This document shows, piece by piece, positions 17,194-26,790 of a DNA stretch of 59,432 nt; positions within the stretch are counted from its first letter, which is position 1; each line of letters opens with the position of its first letter. The position numbers and the translations under genes are program-made. Source of the DNA: Coraliomargarita sp. Lineage in GTDB: Bacteria > Verrucomicrobiota > Verrucomicrobiia > Opitutales > UBA953. Location of the stretch: the NCBI GenBank assembly GCA_024638885.1, contig JAHEJL010000009.1, positions 69,966-129,397 on the forward strand, in the 5' to 3' direction. The notes under the pieces are model-generated. The model ran no database searches, was not told where the DNA came from, and saw nothing but the letters and a program-made list of their open reading frames with translations.

Positions 17194-17968
17194 GCTTCTC
17201 CTGCTGCTGGTCCTCCTTTCGACGGGTGCGTCCGCGGCCGATCCCGCGACCGCCCGCATCTCGACCCGACTGAAGTTCATGGCCTGGGATGACGCCCTCC
17301 TCGGATGCGGCGTACGCATGGAAGGCAAGGTCATCCCCGTCGCGATCCTCGCCGACCAGCTCTCGGATGAGGTCGCCTACGAAGGGCCCGCCCGGCTCGA
17401 GATCGTCCGCATCGTCGCGGACCAGCCGGCAGAGCCGACGCCGACGCCGAAGGGCAAGGCCAAGCCCGCCAGACAAAGCACCAAGGCCGCCGCCTCCAAC
17501 CAACCGAACGCCGAGCCGCCCGTGGCGTGGATCGTCCTGCCGGCGAGCGCGAACAACCAGCACCTGATCCTGGCGGTCGCGCCGGGCAGATGGGAAGGCG
17601 GCATCATGGCCATGCAGGACAGCCCCGGCGGCTTCCCGCCCGGCTCGCTCCGATTCTTCAACCTCTGCCCCTACCCGCTCGAGGTGCGCATCGGCCCGAA
17701 CGCGGTCAAGATCCCGCAGAAGGAAGCCCGCTCCATCCGCGGCGGCCCCAAGGACCATGATTACTTCGACGGCACGATCATGACCTACGAGGGCGGCGAA
17801 GAGAAGGTCGGCTACAGCCTGCACATGTTCCAGGACAACACCCAACGCGCCCTCTTCTTCGTGAGCGCCGGGCCCGATGGTTCGGGCACGGTCGTCCTGA
17901 AAGGCGTCGGCGACCTGAGCCGCGAGAAGATCGCGGCCCCGAAGCGCCTCGGCCCCGGTGCGCGCTGA
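17183..17968 (+). CDS. Secreted protein of unknown function coupled to the giant pilus-like gene
   Basis: The 261-residue product has a signal peptide (MKSKLLLLLVLLSTGASA) and then a beta-rich domain interrupted by a Lys/Pro/Ala-rich linker at about residues 84-110. The C-terminal half contains FFNLCPYPLEVRIGPNAVKI, suggesting a small beta-sandwich. No family was recognised. Its start lies inside the 3' end of the giant pilus-like gene (11-base overlap), so the two products are probably made together and may act together at the cell surface. Its stop codon directly abuts the convergent recJ stop. Confidence 0.75.
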   Translation: MKSKLLLLLVLLSTGASAADPATARISTRLKFMAWDDALLGCGVRMEGKVIPVAILADQLSDEVAYEGPARLEIVRIVADQPAEPTPTPKGKAKPARQSTKAAASNQPNAEPPVAWIVLPASANNQHLILAVAPGRWEGGIMAMQDSPGGFPPGSLRFFNLCPYPLEVRIGPNAVKIPQKEARSIRGGPKDHDYFDGTIMTYEGGEEKVGYSLHMFQDNTQRALFFVSAGPDGSGTVVLKGVGDLSREKIAAPKRLGPGAR

Positions 17969-19681
17969 TCAGGAGGCGTAGCGCCAGTCGAGGATCTCGG
18001 CCTGCGGGATGCGTCGTCCCTGCCAGCGGTTCCACTGCAGCTTGACGGCCATCTCGACGGCCTTGCCGGGCTCGGGCATGCGGTCGGCCATGCGCCACGC
18101 GACGAAGTTCAGGCGACGACCGCCGCTCAGCGGGAGCTGATGGCGGAAGTTGCCTTCGCCGAAGGGCGTGGGCGGGCGGTCGAAGACGAAACCCTTGAAG
18201 CCGAAGACCGGCTCGGTATTCCCTTCCCCGTAAGGCTGCAGCAGGTCGAGGTCGTCGAGCAGCTGGTCGGTGACTTCGGAAGGCTTGATCCAATGGGCGA
18301 TGTCGATGTCGCGTCCGTCGACCTGGACGACGCCGGCGAGGCGCTGGGCCTCCACCGCGGCGGCGAAGCGCGCGCGGAAGGCCTCCACGTCGGCGACGTT
18401 GAGCGAGACGCCGACGGCCATGGGATGGCCGCCGTAGGTCTTGAGCAGGTCGGCGCAGGCCGCGAGGGCTTCGACGAGGTTGGTGCCGGCGACGCTGCGG
18501 CCGGAGCCCTTGGCGCTCTCCCCTTCCTTGCCGAGGACGATGACCGGACGGTCGAGGGCGCGGCAGATCTTGCCCGCGGCGATGCCGACGACCCCGGGAT
18601 GCCAGTCGCCGTGGACGACGTAGCCGGCGAGGTCGCCCATCGCCTTGGCCTGCGCCATCGCTTCTTCGGTGACCTTCTTGTCGATCTCCTGGCGTTCGCG
18701 GTTGATGGCGTCGAGCTGCGCGGCGTCGCGCAGGCAGTCGTCCGGATCGTCGGACAACAGCAGGCGGAGCGGCAACGAGGCGTCGGCGAGGCGACCGCTG
18801 GCGTTGATGCGCGGACCGATGCGGTAGGAGACGTCGACCGACGTCAGCACGCCGCCCGGCTCCATGCCGCTGACGGCGATGAGGGCGCGGAGGCCCTGCC
18901 GACGGGCTTCACCGAGGGCCTTGAGGCCGTGGGCGGCGAGGATACGGTTCTCGGTGCGCAGCGGCACGAGGTCGGCGATGGTGCCGAGGGCGGCGAGGTC
19001 GAGGTAGTCCTTCACCGCGATGCTCGTGCCCCGTTCGTCGCCGGCGAGGCGGAGGACCTTGAGCACGCCATGGACGAGCTTGAAGACCAGTCCCGCGGTG
19101 CAGAGCGTCTGCCAAGGCGCGTCCTCGGCGTCGTTGACGCGCGGGTTGACCAGCGTGCAGGTCACGCGGGATTCCTTGGCCACGTGGTGGTCCACCACGA
19201 TGACGTCGACCCCTTCGGCGCGGAGGCGGTCCACCTCCGGCTTGGAATTGGTCCCGCAATCGAGGGCGACGAAGAGCTGGGGCTTCGCTTCGGCCAGGAC
19301 GCGTTCGAGCGCGGCCATCGAGAGGCCATAGCCTTCCTCCAGCCGACGCGGGACGAAGTATTCCGGCTGCGCGCCGAGGCGGCGCAGGAAATGGACGAGC
19401 ATCGCCGTGCTCGAGACGCCGTCGACGTCGTAGTCGCCCAGGATGGCGATCCGCTCGCCCTTGGCGGCGGCGAGCACGAGGCGTTCGGCGGCTTCGCGCA
19501 GGCCGCCGACCGCGAACGGGTCGGAGACATGGGCGAGCTGCGGGCGGAGATGACGTTCCGCCTCGGCCTCGTCCGCGAAGGTGCGGGCGAGGACATAGGC
19601 AAGGGGTTCGCTAACCCCCAGCGCGGCCGCGATCCGTCGGGCAAGCCCGGCGTCCGCAGCCCGGTGAGACCAGGCGGCCAT
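17969..19681 (-). CDS. recJ: Single-stranded-DNA-specific exonuclease RecJ
   Basis: The 570-residue protein shows the DHH-superfamily motifs: DYDVDG at residues 83-88, VALDCGT at about 138-144, VVDHH at 162-166 and the DHHA1 signature GPRINASGRL further on. A C-terminal OB-fold region contains the LLQPYGEGNTEPVF motif typical of RecJ. RecJ digests 5' single-stranded DNA in RecF-pathway recombination and mismatch repair, using Mn2+ in the cytoplasm. Length is normal. The gene starts 14 bases after secDF and on the same strand, so it is probably the last gene of the yajC-secDF-recJ unit. Confidence 0.95.
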   Translation of the reverse strand: MAAWSHRAADAGLARRIAAALGVSEPLAYVLARTFADEAEAERHLRPQLAHVSDPFAVGGLREAAERLVLAAAKGERIAILGDYDVDGVSSTAMLVHFLRRLGAQPEYFVPRRLEEGYGLSMAALERVLAEAKPQLFVALDCGTNSKPEVDRLRAEGVDVIVVDHHVAKESRVTCTLVNPRVNDAEDAPWQTLCTAGLVFKLVHGVLKVLRLAGDERGTSIAVKDYLDLAALGTIADLVPLRTENRILAAHGLKALGEARRQGLRALIAVSGMEPGGVLTSVDVSYRIGPRINASGRLADASLPLRLLLSDDPDDCLRDAAQLDAINRERQEIDKKVTEEAMAQAKAMGDLAGYVVHGDWHPGVVGIAAGKICRALDRPVIVLGKEGESAKGSGRSVAGTNLVEALAACADLLKTYGGHPMAVGVSLNVADVEAFRARFAAAVEAQRLAGVVQVDGRDIDIAHWIKPSEVTDQLLDDLDLLQPYGEGNTEPVFGFKGFVFDRPPTPFGEGNFRHQLPLSGGRRLNFVAWRMADRMPEPGKAVEMAVKLQWNRWQGRRIPQAEILDWRYAS

Positions 19682-19695
19682 GTGCGGGGCGACCC

Positions 19696-22413
19696 TTAGG
19701 CGTCCTTGTCGGAGCCAGCCTCCCAGGAGTAGGTGCGCGGGAGTTCCGCGGCGTCTACGCCCTTACGATCGCCCTTGTGCCACCAGTAGAAGATGGGGCT
19801 CGCGATGAAGATCGAGGAGAAGGTTCCGGTGAGCACGCCGTAGATGAAGACCTCGCCGTAGAGGCGGACGTCGCCGGCGCCGAAGGCCCAGAGGGCCACG
19901 GCGCAGAGGAAGACGGTCGCGGAGGTCAGGATCGTACGGGAAAGCGTGCGGTTGATGGCGAAGTGGATCACGTCGCGGAGGTCGCGGCCGGGATTGTTCT
20001 GCAGCTCCTCACGGATACGGTCGAAGACGACGATGGTGTCGTTCACCGAGTAGCCGATGATGAGCAGGATCGCCGCGATCAGGGCCGCGTTGAACTGGCC
20101 GCCGAAGAAGACGAACAGCGCCACGGTCATGAGCACGTCGTGGAGGGTCGCCACCATCGCCGCGACGCCGAAGCCCGTCTCGAAGCGCAGCGACACGTAG
20201 ATGCCGATGCCGACGAGGGCCAGGATGACGGACCAGATGGCGTTGGAACGGAGCTCGCCGCTGACGGAGCCGCCGATGGCCTCGCGCGAGAGCATCAGCT
20301 TCTCGACGGAAGCCGAGCCATCCTTGAGGATCTCGGGGTGCTTGGCCTTGATGGCGCCGACGATGGCGGCCACGTTGGCGAACTCGCCCTTGGACTTGTC
20401 CTTGGTGAGCTCGGTCTCGATGCGGAGGGTCGGTTCGCCGCCGCCGACCGGGGTCTGCACGGTGACGGTGGTGTCCGGCAGGCCGATGGCGGTCGCGAGG
20501 CCGGCGATCTTGCCGGTGTCGACCTTGGCGCCCGGCGCGATGGTCACGAGGGCGGATTCGCCGCCGCGGAAATCCTTGCCGAAGGCTTCCTTGCCCTTGT
20601 AGGCGAGCTCCGAGATGCCGAGGGCGACGATGGCCCAGGAGACGATGAACGCCACGCGGGCGAAGTTCAGGAACGGGATGTCGAGCGTCGGCTTGAAGAC
20701 CGGGAGGCCGAAGATGCGGGACATGATGCCACGCGACAGGGCGAACTCCTGGAGACCGCGGCAGGTCACGAGGGTCGTGAAGAGCGTGGTGAAGATACCG
20801 ATGATCAGCGTGATACCGAAGCCGCGGACCGGACCCGTGCCCATGAAGGCGAGGATCAGCGCGACGAGCAGGTGCGTCAGGTTGGCGTCGACGATCGTCC
20901 AGGTCGCGCGGTTGTAGCCTTCGCGGAGGGAGACGGCGCGGTCCTTGCCGGCGCGCGCTTCTTCGCGGACGCGCTCGAGGATCAGGATGTTCGCGTCGAC
21001 GGCCATGCCGAGGGTGAGCACGAGCGCGGCGACGCCGGGCAGCGTGATCGTGGCGCCGAAGTAGGCCATGGCGCCGAGCATCATCAGGAGGTTGAGCACC
21101 ATGCCGACGACGGCGATGAAGCCGCCCCAGACGTAGAACCCGACCATGAAGAAGATGACGAGGCCGACGGCCACGAGGGAGGCCACGACGGACTTGCCCT
21201 GCGCGTCCTTCGCGAGGGTCGGACCGACGGAGGTCACGTCCTGCGTGATGAGCGGGAACTCGAGGGGATTGTTCAGCACGTTGGCGAGGTTGATGACCTC
21301 TTCGCGGTTGAAGTTGCCGGTGATGGTCGCGCCGGTGCTGCGGATGGCTTCGCGCACGGTCGGGGCGGACTGCAGCTTGCCGTCGAGGACGATGGCGAGC
21401 TGGCCGACGGAGCGGCCGTTGCCTTCGGCGATCTTGGCGGTGAGGTCGCCGAACTTCTTGGAGCCTTCGTCCGTGAACTTCATGTCCACGTAGAAGGAGA
21501 TGCCGTCGTCGGAGCGGCCGGAAGCGGCCTTGATGATCTTACCGGTGGCGTCGGCCGTCTTGCGGACGAAGTAGCGGTTGATGTGGACCTCGCCGGTGCG
21601 GCTGTCCATGTCGCGGAGCGTGAGGACCTCGTAGGTCGAGATCGCGGAGGCGGCGCCCAGCATCGGGTCGACCGGCAGCGAACGGAGCGAGTGCTCGCGG
21701 TCGGTCTCGGCGGGACGCTCGGTGCGGTGCACCTGGCGGAACTCGAGCTTCGCGGGCTTCTTCAGCGCGTCGATCACGTCGGGATTGTTGGCGGCGTCTT
21801 CGCCGGGGAGCTGGACCTCGAGGGAGAGGTCGCCCACGGGGCGGAGGACCGGCTCGGCGACGCCGAACTGGTTGACGCGCTGTTCCATGACCTGGAGGGC
21901 CTGGCTGACCATCTCGGCGTGCGAGACGTGGGACTTGTCGCCCGCGGCCTTCTCGCCGGATTCGGCGCCGGTCGGGTCGACCTTGAGGGTGAAGGACACC
22001 CCGCCCTGCAGGTCGAGGCCGAGCTTGAGACGGCCTTGCGAACCGATGAGGAGCTGCTTCAGCACGATCGCATTGCGCTTGGCCTGGTCGGGCTCGCGGA
22101 CGATCTGGGCTTCGGTGAAGAAGAACGGACGGAAGTCGACCGGCGCGGCGCGGCCACGGCCTTCGCCGATGTCACGCAGGGCCTGGAAGTAGGAGACCGA
22201 CTTCTTGTCGGCGGCGACGGCGGCGTCCTTGTAGCGCTTGACGCGCTCAAGGGCTTCGGCGTGCAGTTTTTCGAATTCGGGCTTCTGCGCGATGACCTGC
22301 GTCGGCACGAACTGATCGAGAGGGGTCGGAGTGACCGGGTGGAACTCGTACCAGGCGACAGCCAGGGCGACGAGCGAGACCGCGATCTTCCAGAACCAAG
22401 TCCTGGACGTCAT
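19696..22413 (-). CDS. secDF: Protein translocase subunit SecDF (fused SecD and SecF)
   Basis: The 905-residue protein is a natural SecD-SecF fusion with about 12 TM segments. The SecD half has LGLDLQGGVSFTL, the P1 periplasmic domain, and the TM block with GMAVDANILILERVREE. The SecF half begins near residue 590 and has DFRGGE and the matching GYSVNDTIVVFDRIREEL block. SecDF uses the proton motive force to pull translocating proteins through SecYEG. Fusion is common in several phyla, so it is not an anomaly. It follows yajC by 30 bases and precedes recJ. Confidence 0.95.
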   Translation of the reverse strand: MTSRTWFWKIAVSLVALAVAWYEFHPVTPTPLDQFVPTQVIAQKPEFEKLHAEALERVKRYKDAAVAADKKSVSYFQALRDIGEGRGRAAPVDFRPFFFTEAQIVREPDQAKRNAIVLKQLLIGSQGRLKLGLDLQGGVSFTLKVDPTGAESGEKAAGDKSHVSHAEMVSQALQVMEQRVNQFGVAEPVLRPVGDLSLEVQLPGEDAANNPDVIDALKKPAKLEFRQVHRTERPAETDREHSLRSLPVDPMLGAASAISTYEVLTLRDMDSRTGEVHINRYFVRKTADATGKIIKAASGRSDDGISFYVDMKFTDEGSKKFGDLTAKIAEGNGRSVGQLAIVLDGKLQSAPTVREAIRSTGATITGNFNREEVINLANVLNNPLEFPLITQDVTSVGPTLAKDAQGKSVVASLVAVGLVIFFMVGFYVWGGFIAVVGMVLNLLMMLGAMAYFGATITLPGVAALVLTLGMAVDANILILERVREEARAGKDRAVSLREGYNRATWTIVDANLTHLLVALILAFMGTGPVRGFGITLIIGIFTTLFTTLVTCRGLQEFALSRGIMSRIFGLPVFKPTLDIPFLNFARVAFIVSWAIVALGISELAYKGKEAFGKDFRGGESALVTIAPGAKVDTGKIAGLATAIGLPDTTVTVQTPVGGGEPTLRIETELTKDKSKGEFANVAAIVGAIKAKHPEILKDGSASVEKLMLSREAIGGSVSGELRSNAIWSVILALVGIGIYVSLRFETGFGVAAMVATLHDVLMTVALFVFFGGQFNAALIAAILLIIGYSVNDTIVVFDRIREELQNNPGRDLRDVIHFAINRTLSRTILTSATVFLCAVALWAFGAGDVRLYGEVFIYGVLTGTFSSIFIASPIFYWWHKGDRKGVDAAELPRTYSWEAGSDKDA

Positions 22414-22443
22414 AGTATCAGGGTGAGGTTAGGGTGAACGACC

Positions 22444-22794
22444 TCAGGCCTGGACGACGGCGTCGACGTCCTTGCCCATGATGGCGGACTTGTGGACGAC
22501 CAGACGGCCGGAATCGAGTTCAAGGGTGATGCGGTCGTCCTTGATCGAGACGACGCGACCGTAGATGCCGCCGGCAGCCAGGACCTTATCGCCCACGGCG
22601 AGCTCGGACTGGAGCTTTTCGAGCTCCTTCTGGCGCTTACGCTGGGGGGCGAAGAGCAGGAAATACATGCCCACGAAAAGCAGGGCATACATGGCCAGGA
22701 TGGTCCAGCCCCCGCTCGCCTGCTCACCGGCGGCCGGAGCGCCACCTTGAGCCTGTGCAAGCCCCTGATTGATAACAGTTTGGATGATATTCAT
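22444..22794 (-). CDS. yajC: Preprotein translocase accessory subunit YajC
   Basis: The 116-residue protein has one TM helix at about residues 32-47 followed by the conserved FAPQRKRQKELEKLQ basic stretch. A small cytoplasmic beta domain with the YajC signature GDKVLAAGGIYGRVVSIKDD follows. YajC associates with SecDF at the inner membrane. The gene order yajC-secDF is the standard one and supports the call. The Gly/Ala/Gln-rich stretch before the TM is slightly long but unremarkable. Confidence 0.93.
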   Translation of the reverse strand: MNIIQTVINQGLAQAQGGAPAAGEQASGGWTILAMYALLFVGMYFLLFAPQRKRQKELEKLQSELAVGDKVLAAGGIYGRVVSIKDDRITLELDSGRLVVHKSAIMGKDVDAVVQA

Positions 22795-22924
22795 TGTTCG
22801 TATTGTTTGGAAAGCGGGGAAAGGGAACGTCTGGGAATGCGATTTGGGGGCAAAAAAGCAAGCCCCGGCGCGTCCCGATTGGCTTTGATTACCCCCCAGG
22901 ACCTGTCAGTGTGAATAACTCTAC

Positions 22925-24985
22925 ATGAGCAAGCCTGCCCAGGTTCCTTCCGAAGGTTCCACCCCCGTCCAGCCGCTCACCATGGCGGCGACCATCGCCG
23001 CCCTCGGGGTGGTCTTCGGCGACATCGGCACCAGCCCCCTTTACGCCTTCCGGGAATGCCTCCGTAACGGCCTGCACAACGGGGGCACCCTCGACCAGAT
23101 CGTCGTCCCCGCGGTCTCGATGATCATCTGGTCCCTGATCTGCGTGGTGACGGTCAAATACGTGCTGTTCATCATGGAGGCCAACGAGGACGGCGAAGGG
23201 GGCATCATGACCCTGGTCTCGCTGGCCACCAAGAAGGAGAAGGCCGACGACAAGAAGACCGAGCAGCTCACCCACGAGAAGAGCCATCGTAAGCACCGGA
23301 GCATCCTCGTACTCCTGGGCGTCTTCGGCACCGCCCTGCTCTTCGGCGACGGCGTCATCACCCCGGCCATCTCGGTCCTCTCGGCCCTCGAAGGCATCAA
23401 GGAGGCTAACGAAAGCCTCAAGGGACCCCTCTCCGACCATTTCCTGACCATCCTCATCCCCGCCGCGGCGGCCGCCATCCTCGTGGGCATCTTCGCCCTG
23501 CAGAAGCGCGGTTCCGGCAAGGTCGGCATGTATTTCGGCCCGATCACGCTGGCGTGGTTCGCCTGCATCGCGGCCACCGGCATCGGGGCGCTCGTGACCC
23601 ATCCCGCCCAGGCGTCGGTCATCGTCCACGCCTTCAATCCCCTCCAGTCCATCGGCTTCTTCATCGAGCACCCGGGCCTGTCGATGATCATCCTGAGCGC
23701 GGTGTTCCTCTCGGTCACCGGCGCCGAGGCGCTCTACGCCGACATGGGCCACTTCGGCCAGAAGCCGATCCGCGCCGGCTGGTACTTCATCGTCTTCCCC
23801 GCCCTCATCCTGAACTACCTCGGCCAAGGCGCCTGGGCCCTCGCGCAGCCGGCCTCGGAGTTCGCGCACGGCTTCAACCCGTTCTTCAACATGGCCCCCA
23901 ACTGGGCCCAGATCCCGCTGGTCGTCATCGCCACCCTCGCCGCCATCATCGCCTCGCAGGCCCTGATCTCGGGCGCCTTCTCGACCACCATGCAGGCGAT
24001 CCAGCTCAACTACCTGCCGCGCATGCGCATCGAGCGCACGTCGGACCAGGAGTCCGGCCAGATCTACATCCCGATCATCAACTGGCTGCTCATGATCGGC
24101 TCCATCTTCCTGGTGCTGCAGTATAAGTCCTCGGAGCACCTCGCCAGCGCCTACGGCATCGCGGTCAGCATGACGATGCTCATCACGACGATCCTCTTCG
24201 GCCAGTACCTGCGCCAGCGCTTCAAGATCCCGTCCGTCACGGCCTACGTCTTCGTCGCCCCGGTCATCCTCCTCGAAGTAGTGTTCGTGTCTTCCAACTT
24301 CCCGAAGATCCTCGAGAGCGGCTGGCTCCCCCTCGCCGCCGGCTTCTTCGTCTACTACATCATGGCGGTCTGGAACAAGGGACGCCTGGTGATGAAGCAG
24401 AAGATGAGCGAAGGCGAAGGCACCGACGACTTCGAGAACTTCCTGGACAGCGTCGAGGACCGCTTCGTCGCCGGCAAGTTCGCCCGCGTGAAGGGCACGG
24501 CCGTCTACATGACCGGCTCCACGAAGTCCGTGCCGATGGCCCTGGCCCACAACCTCAAGCACAACCGCGCCCTGCACGACCATATCATCGTCGTCACCCT
24601 CAAGGTCGACGAAGACCGCGCGATCGTGCCCATGGCCGACCGCGTGAGCTTCAACACCCGCGGCCCGAAGTTCTGCAAGGTCGACAGCCACGAGGAGTTC
24701 CCCTCCGTCCTCAGCGTGACGGGCAAGTTCGGCTTCCGCGAGAAGCAGGACGTCTTCCCGGTCCTCGAGGCCGCCTACAAGGAGATGGGCATCAACCCGA
24801 GCATGATGGAGACCACCTACTTCCTCAGCCGCGAGACGATCGTCCGCGCGACGACGGGCTTCTCGCTCAACACCGTGCAGGAAAAGCTCTTCGAAGTCCT
24901 CAACCGCAACGCCCTCTCGGCGACGGCCTACTTCAACCTCCCGCCCGGCCGCGTGGTCGAGCTGGGCATGCAGGTCGAGCTCTGA
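22925..24985 (+). CDS. kup: KUP-family potassium uptake protein
   Basis: The 686-residue protein has the KUP/HAK/KT signature ALGVVFGDIGTSPLYAFRECL in TM1, about 12 TM helices (GDGVITPAISVLSALEG in TM3 and ALYADMGHFG in TM6) and a C-terminal cytoplasmic domain after residue about 480. KUP transporters are K+/H+ symporters of the inner membrane. The cytoplasmic loop after TM2 is Lys/Glu-rich (about residues 102-125). It stands alone, divergent from yajC and convergent with the lipoprotein gene. Confidence 0.95.
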   Translation: MSKPAQVPSEGSTPVQPLTMAATIAALGVVFGDIGTSPLYAFRECLRNGLHNGGTLDQIVVPAVSMIIWSLICVVTVKYVLFIMEANEDGEGGIMTLVSLATKKEKADDKKTEQLTHEKSHRKHRSILVLLGVFGTALLFGDGVITPAISVLSALEGIKEANESLKGPLSDHFLTILIPAAAAAILVGIFALQKRGSGKVGMYFGPITLAWFACIAATGIGALVTHPAQASVIVHAFNPLQSIGFFIEHPGLSMIILSAVFLSVTGAEALYADMGHFGQKPIRAGWYFIVFPALILNYLGQGAWALAQPASEFAHGFNPFFNMAPNWAQIPLVVIATLAAIIASQALISGAFSTTMQAIQLNYLPRMRIERTSDQESGQIYIPIINWLLMIGSIFLVLQYKSSEHLASAYGIAVSMTMLITTILFGQYLRQRFKIPSVTAYVFVAPVILLEVVFVSSNFPKILESGWLPLAAGFFVYYIMAVWNKGRLVMKQKMSEGEGTDDFENFLDSVEDRFVAGKFARVKGTAVYMTGSTKSVPMALAHNLKHNRALHDHIIVVTLKVDEDRAIVPMADRVSFNTRGPKFCKVDSHEEFPSVLSVTGKFGFREKQDVFPVLEAAYKEMGINPSMMETTYFLSRETIVRATTGFSLNTVQEKLFEVLNRNALSATAYFNLPPGRVVELGMQVEL

Positions 24986-24994
24986 GGCCCGCGT

Positions 24995-25510
24995 TCAGCG
25001 CGGCGCCTCGACCTTGAAGACGAACGCCTGCTTGCAGGGGTGGTTCTCTTCGTCGGCCATCTCGCGGGGCGTCGTGATGACGCAGACGCCGCCGAGCTGT
25101 TCCCAGGGCAGCAGATCCGACCAGCCGAGGAGCATGATCTTCGAGCCGGGCGCAGGACGGAGCACGCGGGAGCGCACCTGCGGGCCCGGCCAGCCATAGG
25201 AGATGAGGTAGGTCGACCGGCCGTCGGCCGAACGCGTGAAACGGAACGGGCCTTCGGCCGGCGTGGCGCCGGGACGGACCCCGACGACGGACTCGCCGTT
25301 CACGTCGAGCCACTCCTCCACGTAGACGAACTGCGCGATGGTGGCTTCATCGACCGGATCGACGTTCTGATACTGGTCCGCCCGCGCGCCGCCGGCGACG
25401 GCGTCCTCGATCAGACGGGACAAGGCTTCCTCCGGCGAACGCGGCGCGGACCCGGCGCAGCCGACGAGGCTGAGCGCGAGTACGTAGGCTGCGAGGAGTC
25501 GGGCAGCCAT
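24995..25510 (-). CDS. Predicted lipoprotein of unknown function
   Basis: A 171-residue protein with a type II signal peptide. MAARLLAAYVLALSLVGC gives a lipobox LVGC with Cys18. The mature part is mostly beta-strand in character, with a conserved-looking WSDLLPWEQLGGVCVITTPREM segment. No family is recognised. It starts 10 bases downstream of carA on the same strand and may be cotranscribed with it, although no functional link to carbamoyl phosphate is apparent. It probably sits in the outer or inner membrane leaflet facing the periplasm. Confidence 0.7.
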   Translation of the reverse strand: MAARLLAAYVLALSLVGCAGSAPRSPEEALSRLIEDAVAGGARADQYQNVDPVDEATIAQFVYVEEWLDVNGESVVGVRPGATPAEGPFRFTRSADGRSTYLISYGWPGPQVRSRVLRPAPGSKIMLLGWSDLLPWEQLGGVCVITTPREMADEENHPCKQAFVFKVEAPR

Positions 25511-25520
25511 GGCACCGGGC

Positions 25521-26678
25521 TTACTTGGCGCCCTTGCTCTTGGCGATCAGGTCGTAGAACCGGTCGAAGAGCACGTCGGCGTCGTTCGGGCCGGGGCCGG
25601 CTTCCGGGTGATACTGGACGGAGAAGACCGGCTTATCCTTGAGGCGCAGGCCCGAGACGGTGTCGTCGTTGAGGTTCACCTCGGTGACGATGGCTCCGCA
25701 ACGTTCCAGTTCCTCGCGCTTTGAAGCGAAGCCGTGGTTCTGGGCGGTGATGGCCACGCGGCCTTCTTCGGTGTTCTTTACAGGCTGGTTGCCGCCGCGG
25801 TGGCCGAACTTCAGCTTGTAGGTCGAGGCGCCGATGGCGTGCGTGATGATCTGGTGACCGAGGCAGATGCCGAAGACCGGATAGGTCTTGATGAGGTCGG
25901 CCACGGCTTCGTGGGCGTACTTCAGGGCGGCGGGGTCGCCGGGGCCGTTGGAAAGGAAGACGCCGTCGGGATTGAAGGCGCGGATCTCGGCGGCCGGGGT
26001 GCGGGCCGGGAAGACATGGACGTCGAAGCCGGCGGCGACGAGGCGGCGGAAGATCGAGGTCTTGGCGCCGAAGTCATAGGCGGCGATGCGATACTTCGTG
26101 GCGCGATCCTTGGGCTTGTAGAGGTGGGTGCCCGGGACGGTGAAGGCCTCGCAGTCGCCGGCGGTGGCGTTGTAATGGTAAGGAGCCTTGCAGGTGACGT
26201 CCTTGACGAAGTCGGCGCCGACGGTGCCGGTCCAGGCGCGGGCGCGCTGGAGGGCTTCCTCATCGGTGATGCCTTCGGTCGAGAGGCAGGCCTTCATGAC
26301 GCCGGCGGAGCGCAGCTTCTTGGTCAGCGAGCGGGTGTCGACGCCTTCGATGCCGGGGATGCCGTACTTCTTGAGCCAGGTGCTGAGGTCGGTGGTGGCG
26401 CGCCAGTTGGAGACGATCGGCGAGAGGTCGCGGACGACGAAGCCGGCGACGTGCGGACGGGCGGACTCGAAGTCGTCCTCGTTGACGCCGTAGTTGCCGA
26501 TCTGCGGGGTCGTCATGGTGACGATCTGGCCGAAGTAGGAAGGGTCCGTGAGGATTTCCTGGTAGCCGGTCATGCTCGTATTGAACACGACTTCGCCGCA
26601 GAGGGTGGCCGAAGCTCCGAACGCCCTGCCCCGAAGAATGGTTCCATCTTCAAGAGCGAGCACGGCAGGTCGGTTCAT
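25521..26678 (-). CDS. carA: Carbamoyl-phosphate synthase small subunit
   Basis: The 385-residue product opens with the CPSase small-subunit domain ([19 protein letters not shown], then [20 protein letters not shown]). It ends with a class I glutamine amidotransferase having SNGPGDP, the nucleophile strand GICLGHQ and [12 protein letters not shown]. It releases ammonia from glutamine for the CarB subunit, feeding pyrimidine and arginine synthesis. The ATG at 26676-26678 is chosen because homologues start at this point; an upstream in-frame extension of 18 codons is unlike the family. carB is not in the window. Confidence 0.95.
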   Translation of the reverse strand: MNRPAVLALEDGTILRGRAFGASATLCGEVVFNTSMTGYQEILTDPSYFGQIVTMTTPQIGNYGVNEDDFESARPHVAGFVVRDLSPIVSNWRATTDLSTWLKKYGIPGIEGVDTRSLTKKLRSAGVMKACLSTEGITDEEALQRARAWTGTVGADFVKDVTCKAPYHYNATAGDCEAFTVPGTHLYKPKDRATKYRIAAYDFGAKTSIFRRLVAAGFDVHVFPARTPAAEIRAFNPDGVFLSNGPGDPAALKYAHEAVADLIKTYPVFGICLGHQIITHAIGASTYKLKFGHRGGNQPVKNTEEGRVAITAQNHGFASKREELERCGAIVTEVNLNDDTVSGLRLKDKPVFSVQYHPEAGPGPNDADVLFDRFYDLIAKSKGAK

Positions 26679-26790
26679 GAGGTCGTTTTGAATGAGGGTT
26701 CCGCCCCCGTGTGAAGCAAAAAAAGTTCCCATTCGAAGATAGTACCCGACCCGAGGTCAGGCCTACGTCCGAGGGACGGAGCGGACCTGC

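Noticed and set aside
19777..22437. A long plus-strand open frame opposite secDF
   Set aside because: It is a compositional shadow of secDF; the secDF product has all expected motifs and membrane segments.
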